A stretch of DNA of 64,000 nucleotides from Acidobacteriales bacterium 59-55 (GTDB lineage Bacteria > Acidobacteriota > Terriglobia > Terriglobales > Acidobacteriaceae): contig MKSV01000007.1 in assembly GCA_001897435.1 (NCBI GenBank), forward strand, positions 1,116,001 through 1,180,000, in the 5' to 3' direction. The translations under genes were made by a program, and so were the position numbers. Shown here one piece after another: positions 8,635 through 17,978 of this stretch. Numbering within the stretch: the stretch's first letter is position 1; each line of letters opens with the position of its first letter. A model generated the notes under the pieces. The model saw only the letters and a list, made by a program, of their open reading frames with translations, was not told the DNA's origin and made no database searches.

Positions 8635-9414
8635 CTAGAAATCTCCGCTGGCACCGCCGCCGCCGGAACTCCCGCCGCCAAAACCACCGAAGCCGCCTCC
8701 ATCGCCACCACCTCCTCCGCCCCCACGCCCTCCTCTACCGCCGCCACCCATCAGGCTCCCCAGCAGGAAAAAGATCAGGCCTAGATTTCCTGTTCTGGCC
8801 AGTATGAACAGCACAAAGAGAATCGCGCCGCCGCCGAGGATGACCTGCCAAAGACTGAGTTGGGCGGCGGGCGCCGGTTGACGTCCATACTGCCGCATGG
8901 GCTGCGTCAGCGTAACGCCTGCGTCCGCGGCGATGATCCGCGCAATCTGCCCCACCCCAAGCGGCACCGCGCGGTTGTAGTCGCCCTGCTGCGCGGAGGG
9001 CACCATGGACCGGCCTATATCCCCCACCTTCGCATCGTTGAGAATGCCCTCCAGCCCGTAGCCCACCTCGATCCGGCCACGCCGCGGAGTCATCACCAGC
9101 AGCATCAGAACTCCGCGATCCGTTCCCTTGGCGCCGACCTTCCACTTATCCTCGAGCGCCGTAGCGAATTCCTCGATCGACTGATCGCCGTCGATCTTCT
9201 TAATAGTGACGACAGCAATCTGGGCATGTGCCTGACGGTCAACGGCGGCGCACAGGTCATCCACGCTCTGTACCGTGGCAGGAGACAGAACGCCAGCAAA
9301 ATCGTTGACATATCCTGTTGGCGCGGGCAGCGAAGCTACCGTCTCCGCAGTCAAAACGGCGGCCGGCGAAAGAACCAGAAAAACGATTGCCAGCCATCGG
9401 AACATGGGCTTCAT
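8635..9414 (-). CDS. TPM-domain (YgcG-like) exported membrane protein
   Basis: Envelope protein with a signal peptide (residues 1-23, ending VLTAETVA), a TPM domain at about 33-165 (GYVNDFAGVLSPATV, VVTIKKIDGDQSIEEFA, EVGYGLEGILNDAKVG), one membrane segment (about 190-215) and a tail of almost pure Gly with Ser and Phe. TPM domains occur in thylakoid photosystem-repair proteins and in bacterial YgcG relatives; some have phosphatase activity. The glycine-rich tail is common in this family. Neighbouring lemA supports a joint envelope function. The exact role is unknown. Confidence 0.85.
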   Translation of the reverse strand: MKPMFRWLAIVFLVLSPAAVLTAETVASLPAPTGYVNDFAGVLSPATVQSVDDLCAAVDRQAHAQIAVVTIKKIDGDQSIEEFATALEDKWKVGAKGTDRGVLMLLVMTPRRGRIEVGYGLEGILNDAKVGDIGRSMVPSAQQGDYNRAVPLGVGQIARIIAADAGVTLTQPMRQYGRQPAPAAQLSLWQVILGGGAILFVLFILARTGNLGLIFFLLGSLMGGGGRGGRGGGGGGGDGGGFGGFGGGSSGGGGASGDF

Positions 9415-9499
9415 TGAAGGACATTCTACGCTATCAGGCCAGTGGAAGCCGCAAAAGAAAAGGACGCCTGCGCGCCCTCTTCCCTCTATGCTGAAAGCT

Positions 9500-10210
9500 T
9501 TACTGGGGTGACGGCGAGGCCGGTTTATGGTGGTGATGTCCCGGAACCTCCACTCCCTTGCTCTTCGCCAGCTTATCCACCATCACCATGTGCCCGTAAA
9601 TGACCCGTTGCCCTTTGACAACGATCTCTCGCAATGCCGGATTCTGGGTGCTGACAGACTCCATCCGGAAATCCCGCAGATCCTTATGGTGAGCCTTCAC
9701 CATCAGCGTAAGGTACTCCGTATCGAATGCGTCGCCGGACAGGCCGTTGAGCTTGTCGTACTCCGCCTGACTTTCTTTATTCATGCGCTTGGGCAGCATG
9801 ACGCCTGCAGAATCCGCGACATCCTCTATCTCCTTATTCAGCGCGCCATGATCCTCAACCATCTTTTGGCCAAAGGCCTTCACCTCATCGCTGCCGCCTT
9901 TCTCCGCGGCAAGTTGACCAAACTGAACTTCTGCAATTCCTCCCTCCGCCGCCCGACGAAGAAACATCTTGTCCTTCATCTCGTCCGTTCTGGTGCCGGT
10001 GCTGCCAACCGAGTCCTGCATGGCAGGCATCGCCGTTTGCTGTCCCATCCCAGGTTGCGGCTGGTTTGAAGGAACAGGCTGCCCCTGCCCCGACTGACCG
10101 GCCTGACTCACCGACGACACATAGACAGCTCCTGCCTGACCCAAAAGCGCAACCGGACAGAGCATTGCAGTCATGCCGAGCATCATGATTCGCATTGGAT
10201 TGAAGTTCAT
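9500..10210 (-). CDS. DUF4142 domain exported protein
   Basis: Exported protein with a signal peptide (MRIMMLGMTAMLCPVALLGQ), a Gln/Pro-rich linker to about residue 75, and a four-helix DUF4142 domain at about 80-225. Typical segments are FLRRAAEGGIAEVQFGQLA, VKAFGQKMVEDHGALN, and MVKAHHKDLRDFRMES. DUF4142 resembles ferritin-like bundles, but the domain has no established activity. The C-terminus ends in a His-rich PGHHHHKP stretch that could bind metal (inference). It is upstream of the TPM gene on the same strand with an 85-base gap. Confidence 0.83.
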   Translation of the reverse strand: MNFNPMRIMMLGMTAMLCPVALLGQAGAVYVSSVSQAGQSGQGQPVPSNQPQPGMGQQTAMPAMQDSVGSTGTRTDEMKDKMFLRRAAEGGIAEVQFGQLAAEKGGSDEVKAFGQKMVEDHGALNKEIEDVADSAGVMLPKRMNKESQAEYDKLNGLSGDAFDTEYLTLMVKAHHKDLRDFRMESVSTQNPALREIVVKGQRVIYGHMVMVDKLAKSKGVEVPGHHHHKPASPSPQ

Positions 10211-10345
10211 TGCCTTTGGCTCCTCCGGCGGAAGTTATAACACGAACCGCCTCATCCCTTCTGGTTTGGTGTGCCGCCGCAAGTTCGGGTTGCCTCTCTG
10301 CCTGAATCGGCCCGGCACTGTATTCTGTCGGCTGGAGTCTATTGC

Positions 10346-12427
10346 ATGACGCAGAATGCCACGCCGCCAACCGCACGCCAGGAACCTACGACAACGACAC
10401 TGCACGGCCATACGCTCGAAGATCCTTACCGCTGGATGAGGGATAAAGATTCATCCGAGGTAACCGCTCATCTCGGAGCGGAGAACCAATATACGCTCTC
10501 CGTCATGGCGTCTACTACGGAATTGCAGGCGCGGTTATACGCCGAGATGCTCTCCCACATCAAGGAAACCGACGAGTCGGTTCCCTACCGCGACTGCGGC
10601 TGGTTTTATTACACCCGGACGGTCGAAGGCAGCCAGTACCCCATCCATTGCCGCAAACTCGCCTCAGGAGCAACATTCGACGCCAAGCAGCCCGAGGAAA
10701 TCCTGCTCGACGTCAATAAGCTTGCCGAAGGCCAGCCCTTCATGTCCGTAGGCGCCATGAGCGTCAGTCCAGATGGGAACACTCTCGCTTACTCCACCGA
10801 CAACACCGGCTTTCGCCAGTACACTCTGCATATTCGAGACCTGAAGACCGGTTCCGACCTTGCCGACACCGCCGAGCGCGTAGGCTCGCTCGCCTGGGCC
10901 GCCGATTCGCGCACGCTCTTCTATACCACCGAGGATGAAACGACCAAGCGGCACGACAAACTCTTCCGCCATCGACTGGGCGATCCGGCAACCGAGGACT
11001 CCCTCCTCTCTGAAGAAAAAGATGAGCGCTTCAACCTCGGCGTCGGCAAAACCCGAGACGGCAAGTATCTTCTGATGGAGGCTGGCAGTCACACCACCAA
11101 CGAGTGCAGCTATCTGCCCGCCGATACTCCCGGCGGAGTCTTCCTCGTGATCGCACCCCGGCTCGACGAGCAGGAGTATTACGTCGATCATCGCGACGGA
11201 CTCTTCTACATCCGCACCAACGACACCGGCAAGAACTTCCGCGTCGTCACCGTTGCGGTCGATGGAGGCGGCAGAGAAGCATGGAAGGAACTGATCCCCG
11301 AAGACGCAGATGCTCCGCTTGAAGATTTCGATGTATTCGACTCATTTGCCGTGAGTTCGCGACGAGAGCTTGGCCTGACGACAATTGAGGTCATCCGCTT
11401 CACAGACGGCGGCAAACTCGGCGAAACAGCAAAGATCAGCTTTCCCGAGCCTGTCTACACCGCGCAATCCCACGTCAACCGCGAGTTCGTCACCGGCGCT
11501 TACCGCTACAGCTATCAGTCGCTGGTCTCACCCGCCTCAGTCTACGACTACGCCGTCGCGACCGGGACCTCCACCTTACTCAAACAGCAGGAGGTGCCCG
11601 GCGGCTTCGATTCCACTCGATACGCATCGGAGCGAGTCTGGATCGACGCCGAGGATGGAGTTCGTGTTCCTGTTTCGCTCGTCTACCGCCGCGACTCTTT
11701 CCAGCGCGACGGAAAGAATCCACTCTATATCTACGGATACGGCTCTTACGGCTATCCCCTCCCCATCGGCTTCAGCCCCGCCCGCCTGTCGCTGCTCGAT
11801 CGCGGCGTGGTCATGGCCTACGCCCACATCCGCGGCGGCGGCGAGATGGGCGACCCGTGGCACGATGCCGGCAAGATGATGGTCAAACGCAACACCTTCT
11901 CCGACTTCATCGCCGCCACCGAGCAGTTAGTCGCTAAAGGCTATGGAGCGAAGGACCGCGTCGCCATCGAAGGCGGCAGCGCCGGTGGGCTGCTTATGGG
12001 AGCGGTCGTCAACCAGCGCCCCGACCTCTTCCGCGTGGTGCTCTCGCACGTGCCGTTCGTCGACGTGATGAACACGATGCTCGATGCCACCTTGCCGCTC
12101 ACGGTCGCCGAGTACGAGGAGTGGGGCAACCCTAACGAGCCGGAGGCCTTCGCCTACATGCGCTCCTACTCCCCTTACGACAACCTCAAACCCGGTCCCT
12201 ACCCCGCGATGCTGGTCAAGACCAGCCTCAACGACTCACAGGTCATGTATTGGGAACCGGCAAAGTACGTCGCCCGCCTACGGACGCTGAAGACCAACGA
12301 TACTCCCCTGCTGCTGCACATCAACATGGACGCAGGCCACGGCGGAGCATCCGGCCGCTACGACTATCTGAAGGAGATCGCATTCGACTACGCTTTTCTC
12401 CTGACGCAACTCGGCGTGGAGGGTTAA
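10346..12427 (+). CDS. ptrB: Oligopeptidase B (S9 family serine peptidase)
   Basis: Prolyl-oligopeptidase-family serine peptidase. Oligopeptidase B cuts short peptides after Arg or Lys in the cytosol. An N-terminal seven-bladed propeller (about 70-420) precedes the alpha/beta-hydrolase. The nucleophile lies in EGGSAGGLLMG, Asp in SLNDSQVMYWEPAKY, and His in DAGHGGASGRYD. Also typical are YIYGYGSYG and AHIRGGGEMG. The ATG at 10346 gives 693 aa, the family length, with GGAG 8 bases upstream. The frame continues to 10271 without conservation. No signal peptide is seen. Confidence 0.92.
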   Translation: MTQNATPPTARQEPTTTTLHGHTLEDPYRWMRDKDSSEVTAHLGAENQYTLSVMASTTELQARLYAEMLSHIKETDESVPYRDCGWFYYTRTVEGSQYPIHCRKLASGATFDAKQPEEILLDVNKLAEGQPFMSVGAMSVSPDGNTLAYSTDNTGFRQYTLHIRDLKTGSDLADTAERVGSLAWAADSRTLFYTTEDETTKRHDKLFRHRLGDPATEDSLLSEEKDERFNLGVGKTRDGKYLLMEAGSHTTNECSYLPADTPGGVFLVIAPRLDEQEYYVDHRDGLFYIRTNDTGKNFRVVTVAVDGGGREAWKELIPEDADAPLEDFDVFDSFAVSSRRELGLTTIEVIRFTDGGKLGETAKISFPEPVYTAQSHVNREFVTGAYRYSYQSLVSPASVYDYAVATGTSTLLKQQEVPGGFDSTRYASERVWIDAEDGVRVPVSLVYRRDSFQRDGKNPLYIYGYGSYGYPLPIGFSPARLSLLDRGVVMAYAHIRGGGEMGDPWHDAGKMMVKRNTFSDFIAATEQLVAKGYGAKDRVAIEGGSAGGLLMGAVVNQRPDLFRVVLSHVPFVDVMNTMLDATLPLTVAEYEEWGNPNEPEAFAYMRSYSPYDNLKPGPYPAMLVKTSLNDSQVMYWEPAKYVARLRTLKTNDTPLLLHINMDAGHGGASGRYDYLKEIAFDYAFLLTQLGVEG

Positions 12428-12446
12428 GTTGTAGCCTTTCGAGCAA

Positions 12447-14354
12447 TCAGGCTTTGACAGTGACCGGTTCATCCACTGTGTCGCCCTCACCGGGAGCAAG
12501 GAAGAGATTGGTCTCAAGCCCATGCTGCCGCGTGTACAGGTCATAGTACCGGCCACCCATTCGATAAAGCTCTTCGTGGGTGCCCCGCTCGACGATCAGT
12601 CCCTGCTCGACCACCAGAATCTGGTCGGCCCGGCGAATGGTCGAAAGGCGGTGGGCGATCACGAAGGTCGTCCGTCCCTGCATCAGGAAGTTGAGGCCGT
12701 TTTGAATCATGGCCTCCGACTCCGAGTCGAGCGAACTGGTCGCCTCGTCGAGAATCAGGATGCGTGGATCGGCAAGGATGGCGCGGGCGATGGAAAGCCG
12801 CTGCCGTTGTCCGCCCGACAGCTTCACGCCACGTTCGCCGACGACGGTATCGTACTGCTCCTGAAATCGCTCGGCAAACTCGTCCACCCGCGCAATGCGG
12901 CAGGCTTCGAGAAGCTGTTCCTCGGTCGCGTCCGGGCGGCTGAAGAGAATGTTCTCGCGGATCGTGCCGTCGAACAGGAAGGTCTCCTGCAGCACGACGC
13001 CAAGTTGCTGCCGGTAGCTGCTGAGGCGAACCGAGGAGAGATCGATGCCGTCGACCAGAATCTGCCCTGTGGTGGCATTATGGAAGCCGCAGATCAGCGA
13101 AATAATGGTCGACTTCCCCGAACCGGACGATCCCACCAGAGCCGTAACCGTGCCCGGCTTCGATTCAAAGCTGATGCCGTGCAGCACCGGCTTGCCCGGC
13201 TCGTAGGCGAAGGTGACGTCCCGAAAGGCGATATCGCCGTGGATGATGCCGAGATTGTGGGCACGAGCGGCCTCGGAGTCTTCCTGCGGCTCGGCAAGAA
13301 TCTCGTTGGTGCGGTCGAGCCCGGCGACAGCCTCCGTAAGCTGCGTTCCAATCGAGACCAGTTGGACGATGGGCGCAATCATGAACGCCAGGAACATGAC
13401 ATAGGTGACATAGCCGCCGGTGGTAAGGTGGCCGGCGACCACCTGGTGAGCTCCCAGGTACATCACCAGCGCTCCCACCACGCCGAGAACGGCAGTGGAT
13501 GCCAGCGCCATCAGCGACTGCGCCGTCAGCGATGAGATGACGTTCTGCAGCAGCCGATTGGCTCCGGCGGCGAAGACGCTGGCCTCGCTGGCCTCGGCGT
13601 GATATCCCTTGACGACGCGCACACCGCCAAGCGACTCGGTGAGACGCCCGGTAACCTCGGCGTTGATCTTGGAGCGTTCGCGGAAGATGGGACGAATAAC
13701 CTTGAAGGCACGTTGCAGGATAAGGCCGAAGACGACCAGAATGACGAAGGTAACCAGCGTCATCTTCACGCTGAGGTGAATCAGATAGCCAAAGGCAAAC
13801 AGTGCGGTTAGAACGCCGCCGAAGAAGTCGATGACGCCAGTTCCGATGAGGTTGCGGACACCTTCCACGTCGGTCATGATGCGCGCAACCAGCGTTCCCG
13901 TCCGGTTCTCGTCGTAGAACGCGACCGGCAGCCGGCCGATATGCGCCTGCACCTTCATGCGCAGTTCCGCAATGAGACGCTGGCCTTCCTTCGACAAAAG
14001 CTGAGTCAGCGTATAGGAGGTGATTCCCTGAATAATCGTGGCCAGAACCACGACGCCGACGATGACGGGCAGCAGGTTGAGCTGGTGCTTTCCCATGACA
14101 TTGTCGATGAGGTATTTTGTCGAAGCGGGCAGAATGAGGCCGCTCGCCCGGTTGATCACCATCAACAAAAAGCTGCCGCCAAGCAGCCAGCGACGAGGCT
14201 TAACAAGTTGCCATACCTCCGGCAACACTTTCTTGAGCTTTGGCTTGGGCCTGGAAGCGCTCAGATCGGCCGCAACCGATCGTCCTGGACCGCGAGATGG
14301 GCGATCGACAGCTTTCATACCGCCGCCGTATTTGGATGGACCGAAAGAAGACAT
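12447..14354 (-). CDS. ABC exporter, fused permease-ATPase (MsbA-like)
   Basis: Half-size ABC exporter of 635 aa that should act as a homodimer in the inner membrane. Residues about 50-345 hold the six-helix transmembrane domain with the coupling-helix region ERSKINAEVTGRLTESLGG. The nucleotide-binding domain follows: Walker A GSSGSGKST, signature LSGGQRQRLSIARAIL, Walker B ILILDEATSSLD and the H-loop VIAHRLSTIRRAD. The substrate could be lipid A or other lipids (MsbA-like) or drugs; sequence alone does not decide. It converges on oligopeptidase B with 19 bases between the stops. Confidence 0.9.
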   Translation of the reverse strand: MSSFGPSKYGGGMKAVDRPSRGPGRSVAADLSASRPKPKLKKVLPEVWQLVKPRRWLLGGSFLLMVINRASGLILPASTKYLIDNVMGKHQLNLLPVIVGVVVLATIIQGITSYTLTQLLSKEGQRLIAELRMKVQAHIGRLPVAFYDENRTGTLVARIMTDVEGVRNLIGTGVIDFFGGVLTALFAFGYLIHLSVKMTLVTFVILVVFGLILQRAFKVIRPIFRERSKINAEVTGRLTESLGGVRVVKGYHAEASEASVFAAGANRLLQNVISSLTAQSLMALASTAVLGVVGALVMYLGAHQVVAGHLTTGGYVTYVMFLAFMIAPIVQLVSIGTQLTEAVAGLDRTNEILAEPQEDSEAARAHNLGIIHGDIAFRDVTFAYEPGKPVLHGISFESKPGTVTALVGSSGSGKSTIISLICGFHNATTGQILVDGIDLSSVRLSSYRQQLGVVLQETFLFDGTIRENILFSRPDATEEQLLEACRIARVDEFAERFQEQYDTVVGERGVKLSGGQRQRLSIARAILADPRILILDEATSSLDSESEAMIQNGLNFLMQGRTTFVIAHRLSTIRRADQILVVEQGLIVERGTHEELYRMGGRYYDLYTRQHGLETNLFLAPGEGDTVDEPVTVKA

Positions 14355-14419
14355 AGACTGGCTTGAGCTTACGCCAGATTAGATGGGCGAGCCATCGGCA
14401 TGGATTCAGAGCGAGAACT

Positions 14420-14809
14420 TCAGGAGCCGGGAGTTAGAGTCCTTTGGCGTCGCGCTGCGATGAAGGATCGAACGCAAAAGAGCACATAAAGCAGGCTGAA
14501 CAACGACGTCGCAGATTTTTCGATCACTGCGGCGGGGTATTGGAAGTAAGCGCCCCGGCTGAGGCGGATCACATCGATATCGGCGCGGATGAGGCTGAGG
14601 AACAGAAGTAGCGCTACCGTGACAGAGACGTGCATCCACAACATGCGCTTCTTCGGGTTTTCCGTACTGGCGAGCGCACCGAAGATCACAAACAAAATCC
14701 CTGCGCCGGACGGAATCAGCGCGGTTGGGTGCTCGCTTCCGGTGAGAACATAACCGGCGACGCCGATCACAATGAGCAGGATTCCAAAGAAAATGGTCAA
14801 CTTTGCCAT
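14420..14809 (-). CDS. Small four-helix membrane protein of unknown function
   Basis: A 129-residue integral membrane protein with about four hydrophobic segments (ILLIVIGVAGYVL, LIPSGAGILFVIFGAL, MHVSVTVALLLFLSLI, ATSLFSLLYVLFC). I do not recognise a named family. The frame extends to 14893, but the upstream 28 residues are charged and unlike a membrane protein start. ATG 14809 with AAGGAG upstream is more likely. It precedes the ABC exporter on the same strand with a 65-base gap, so cotranscription is possible. Confidence 0.7.
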   Translation of the reverse strand: MAKLTIFFGILLIVIGVAGYVLTGSEHPTALIPSGAGILFVIFGALASTENPKKRMLWMHVSVTVALLLFLSLIRADIDVIRLSRGAYFQYPAAVIEKSATSLFSLLYVLFCVRSFIAARRQRTLTPGS

Positions 14810-15131
14810 GAGATTGCAGTGCTCCTTGTGCCCATAACGGGTAAAGCCGGGAATACCTGAGGACTCGAACCGTCTTTTGCTCCGGTCCTTCATCCCTCAG
14901 GATAAGCGAAGAGGATGTAACCCATTATAGCCATGTGCTTTCCGGCCAACTGACGCTAATCTCTCCTTATGGATTTCTGCTCGCCTGTCGCCAGCCCGCA
15001 GATTGAATCGAAGAAGAGACACAGAAATCCTTTTAACGCGCCTTCTGGATTACTTTGAACGGCTTGCCAGCTTTTCCATGCTGATGCATTCGCGCAAACC
15101 ATGTACTTATCTTCAGGAGTAAACCCGGCCC
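14810..15131. other. Intergenic region, no gene seen
   Basis: 322 bases between the start of the small membrane protein (minus) and the start of the barrel protein (plus), so it should hold two divergent promoters. I see no tRNA, repeat or conserved ORF. CAGGAG shortly before 15132 serves as ribosome binding site for the next gene. Confidence 0.5.
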
Positions 15132-15995
15132 ATGAAATGGTTCAACTGTATCGTCCTGTCCTTCGGGGCATTCATTGTCCTTCCGGTTCATGCCCAATCG
15201 GCACCTATGTTCCTCCCCGCATCGCACGAGTTAGCATCTCTCACTTCATCCTCAAGCTCCAGCATCGATGAGATCGAGACCGCGCCATCTCAAATATCGT
15301 CAGCGTCACCCGGTTCAGGAGCCGTCCCAACACGAGCGCCCGGCCGTTTCGGAGTGGCCGCGTACGCTGGAATTAATGGCATCGGCGGCGATTTCGCTGT
15401 TGCCGTTGCCCGGCATTTCAACGTGCGGCTCGGAGCACAGTACTTTGCCTATTCCGGCTCATTTCAGGAGGAGGGCGCCGATGTCAAAGCAGCCCTGCGG
15501 CTCGGTGGCGGCAAGGCATCGCTCGACTGGTTCCCCTTCCACAATGGCCTCCACATCAGCCCCATGGTCGTCTTCCTGAACCAGACTGGGGTACGTGCCA
15601 CTGTAATCGTGCCTCCGGGGCAAACGATCTCGCTCGATAGCGGCGATTACGTCAGCAGCCAGACCGATCCGCTGCATGGCAGCGCTTCCATCGGAGTCTG
15701 GAAGACCTCGCCCGGCCTGACCATCGGCTGGGGCAACATTATTCCGCGCAGCGGAAAACACTTCAGCTTCCCGGTCGAATTGGGCTTTTATTATGTTGGC
15801 CAGCCGACGCTGAAGGTTGATTTCACGGGAAGCGCCTGCGATCCATCCGAACCCGAACCGCTGGGCTGCCAGCCCGTACAGCAGGACGAAGGTTTCCAGC
15901 GCGATCTCGCCGCCTTCATTCGCCGCAACAACAATAACCTGAGCTACGCCTCATTCTTCCCAGTTGCTTCTTTCGGCATCGGGTACAGCTTCTAA
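15132..15995 (+). CDS. Putative outer-membrane beta-barrel protein
   Basis: Exported protein of 287 aa. The signal peptide covers residues 1-21 (MKWFNCIVLSFGAFIVLPVH, then AQS). A Ser-rich stretch (about 35-60) leads into alternating hydrophobic strands with aromatic girdle residues, such as NVRLGAQYFAYSGSF and HFSFPVELGFYYVG. The chain ends in FGIGYSF with terminal Phe, as expected for proteins assembled by the BAM complex. No specific family is recognised. CAGGAG is upstream of the ATG. Probably a structural or porin-like barrel; no function can be assigned. Confidence 0.7.
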   Translation: MKWFNCIVLSFGAFIVLPVHAQSAPMFLPASHELASLTSSSSSSIDEIETAPSQISSASPGSGAVPTRAPGRFGVAAYAGINGIGGDFAVAVARHFNVRLGAQYFAYSGSFQEEGADVKAALRLGGGKASLDWFPFHNGLHISPMVVFLNQTGVRATVIVPPGQTISLDSGDYVSSQTDPLHGSASIGVWKTSPGLTIGWGNIIPRSGKHFSFPVELGFYYVGQPTLKVDFTGSACDPSEPEPLGCQPVQQDEGFQRDLAAFIRRNNNNLSYASFFPVASFGIGYSF

Positions 15996-16320
15996 GCTGT
16001 ATAGTCCAGGCCTTTGATGGGTTGGATCGAGAGTAAGTGGGTTCGGATGGTTTTGCCGGAACAATGGCGAGAGCAGAGTGAGCATAAGCGGCGCCGATTC
16101 CATCTCTGTAGCGCCCCAGACTGCTCCCATAATCTCTTGTCCGGTTGCACCCTTCTGTCTCGCGCGCTGCGTGTGACTGCGAATGCAATAAGGGCACTGC
16201 GTTACGTGCGCCGCCGCAACCACAATGAGACCTCTACAACGGCATAGCCTCTTTCGGCCAGGATATGGAGCGGCGCATCCACTCCGAAGATCATCTGCTT
16301 TCTCCACGTGCTGTTGCAAT
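15990..16320 (-). pseudogene. Carboxymuconolactone decarboxylase (AhpD-like) remnant with two frameshifts
   Basis: Three frames together give an AhpD/CMD-like protein. From ATG 16294 one frame reads MIFGVDAPLHILAERGY. A second carries GLIVVAAAHVTQCPYCIRSHT, the CxxC...H peroxidase/decarboxylase centre, and EIMGAVWGATEME. A third continues GAAYAHSALAIVPAKP. No single frame spans the domain, so two small indels (about 16230-16260 and 16080-16110) have broken the gene. The 3' side runs into the end of the barrel gene on the other strand. Sequencing error would be the other explanation. Confidence 0.7.
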
Positions 16321-16461
16321 GGAGAAGGAAGCGTGTGACGCTAAGAGTATCCCAACAGGCTGAGTTGGCTTGTTTTGGCAGCCCGGCCTGAAATCTCAGG
16401 CTATAGCCCGCGATTGAACAGAGGACGGCACTCAGGGATTTACCTCTGGGGAGAGTTCACC

Positions 16462-16818
16462 ATGATCCAGATAAAACGTGTATATGAAGCAGCCGACAAG
16501 ATGGACGGCACCCGGCTGCTGGTCGAACGGTTGTGGCCTCGCGGCGTTAAGAAGGAATCACTTCAAATTGAAGGCTGGCTCAAGGACGTAGGTCCAAGCA
16601 CGGAACTGCGGAAATGGTTCAGCCACGACCCCGCCAAATGGGATGAATTCCGGCGTCGTTACTTTGTGGAACTGGAAGGCAATCCTGACTCCTGGCATCC
16701 GATCATCGAGGCTGCGCGCCAGGGAACAGTAACCCTTATCTACAGTTCACATGATACTGAGCACAACAATGCGGTTGCCCTCAAAGAATTCCTAAAACAC
16801 CATCGATCCGGAAAGTAG
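16462..16818 (+). CDS. DUF488 family protein
   Basis: Compact 118-aa protein of the DUF488 family (YeaO-like). Conserved blocks are IKRVYEAADKMDGTRLLVER, LWPRGVKKE, LRKWFSHDPAKWDEFRRRY and VTLIYSSHDTEHNNAVALKE. The family is widespread in bacteria and its biochemical role is unknown. The ATG at 16462 has GGGGAGAG about 6 bases upstream, so the open frame back to 16375 is not part of the gene. Confidence 0.88.
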   Translation: MIQIKRVYEAADKMDGTRLLVERLWPRGVKKESLQIEGWLKDVGPSTELRKWFSHDPAKWDEFRRRYFVELEGNPDSWHPIIEAARQGTVTLIYSSHDTEHNNAVALKEFLKHHRSGK

Positions 16819-17285
16819 CTCTGGATGAGCCTGCGTTACGAGTCAATCTGATTCTCGCTTCGGCCGCGCCTCCTTTTTCGATTGGGCTGGACGATCTGGG
16901 CATTATAGCGATGTAGTTTCACGGGATGAATCCTCCGCGCTTCCCTTGAGTTCGAAGGGCTAGTCAATGGGATCACTGACAATAGTTAGACTCGTTTGCT
17001 GCCTCACATGATGTGGCTGAAGAAGGCTTTCATTAACGCCGAGTCCCATCCTTCAATCCAACTAAGCGACAAATGATTGGTTGATAATCGGCCATAAGAC
17101 AATGCCGTATCCCCATGATTGTGCAGTGATCTAAATCACTCTGTAAAATAGTCCACTGAGCAGCGGTCTCAGGTGTTTCAGAACTGCGAAGGAAGATTGC
17201 CAGACTGATGACCTGCCATGAAAGCGGCGAGCACAAGCAATACTCCTCAGGTTCGAGCAGGATATAAATAAGGCGGTAAGGGTTG
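16819..17285. other. Long intergenic region upstream of sdhCAB
   Basis: 467 bases with no convincing gene. A 67-codon frame on the minus strand (17033-17236) has no recognisable product or ribosome binding site. The region holds the FNR/CRP-like palindrome at 17125-17140 and a likely extended -10 (TGTAAAAT, 17142-17149). It is therefore best read as the sdh promoter with a leader of about 130 bases. Confidence 0.5.
17125..17140 (+). promoter_or_regulatory. FNR/CRP-family-like operator before sdhCAB
   Basis: AGTGATCTAAATCACT is a perfect inverted repeat with 6-bp arms and a 4-base centre. Its core TGAT-N4-ATCA matches the binding half-sites of FNR/CRP-family regulators. The likely -10 TAAAAT (17144-17149) starts 3 bases downstream, so a bound protein would block RNA polymerase. 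Repression of succinate dehydrogenase at low oxygen is the simplest reading (inference). Confidence 0.55.
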
Positions 17286-17978
17286 ATGAGTACAACGTCG
17301 GTGAATCAATATTCGTATCCTGCTGTTAGCTTCTGGCAGTCTACAAACGGCAAAAAGATCGTCATGGCGGTGACCGGAGCTTTAATGTTCCTCTTCGTGA
17401 TTGGTCATCTCCTGGGCAATCTCCTGGTATTTGCAGGGCCGGAAAAAATCAACGCCTATGCCAACTTTCTGCACTTCGATGAAAGCCTGCTCTGGATCAT
17501 ACGCAGCGTTCTGATCGTAGCGATCATTTTGCACATCATGGCGACGATACAGCTTGGTCTGCGTAACAAGAGAGCGCGTCCTATTGCCTACTCGCGCAAA
17601 GAGGCCATCAACTCCTCCTATGCCTCGCGCACGATGTACTGGAGCGGCCCTATCGTTCTGGCGTTTATCATCCTTCACCTGCTGCAGTTCACCGCCGGCG
17701 CACTTCATCCAGAAGCGACCTTCATCGAGGGCGACGTCTACCACAATCTGGTATCGGGCTTTCAGGTTTGGTGGGTTTCCGCCTGGTACATCTTTGCAAT
17801 TTCCCTGCTGGGCCTTCATCTGCGCCACGGACTGTGGAGCATGTTGCAGTCCGTCGGCCTCTCCCATTCCCTTCGCAGGGAGATAGCACTTAAACGTACG
17901 GCGCTGCTCGTCGCCGTTCTCCTCGTCCTGGGATACATTTCCATTCCCATTAGCATTATGCTGGGGCTCGTAAAATGA
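17286..17978 (+). CDS. sdhC: Succinate dehydrogenase cytochrome b subunit
   Basis: Membrane anchor of complex II, the single-polypeptide diheme type (b558) found with two-domain-free SdhA/SdhB pairs in Bacillus, Bacteroidota and Acidobacteriota. Five hydrophobic helices are visible, with candidate heme-ligand histidines in [36 protein letters not shown] and [11 protein letters not shown]. It passes electrons from succinate oxidation to quinone. ATG 17286 is preferred over TTG 17283. The stop overlaps the sdhA start (ATGA). Confidence 0.92.
   Translation: MSTTSVNQYSYPAVSFWQSTNGKKIVMAVTGALMFLFVIGHLLGNLLVFAGPEKINAYANFLHFDESLLWIIRSVLIVAIILHIMATIQLGLRNKRARPIAYSRKEAINSSYASRTMYWSGPIVLAFIILHLLQFTAGALHPEATFIEGDVYHNLVSGFQVWWVSAWYIFAISLLGLHLRHGLWSMLQSVGLSHSLRREIALKRTALLVAVLLVLGYISIPISIMLGLVK

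Noticed and set aside
8640..8760. Low-complexity GCC/ACC-rich repeat
   Set aside because: It is the codon pattern of the glycine-rich tail of the TPM protein, not a separate repeat or CRISPR.
17033..17236. 67-codon frame in the gap before sdhC
   Set aside because: No ribosome binding site, no family, and it covers the likely sdh promoter.
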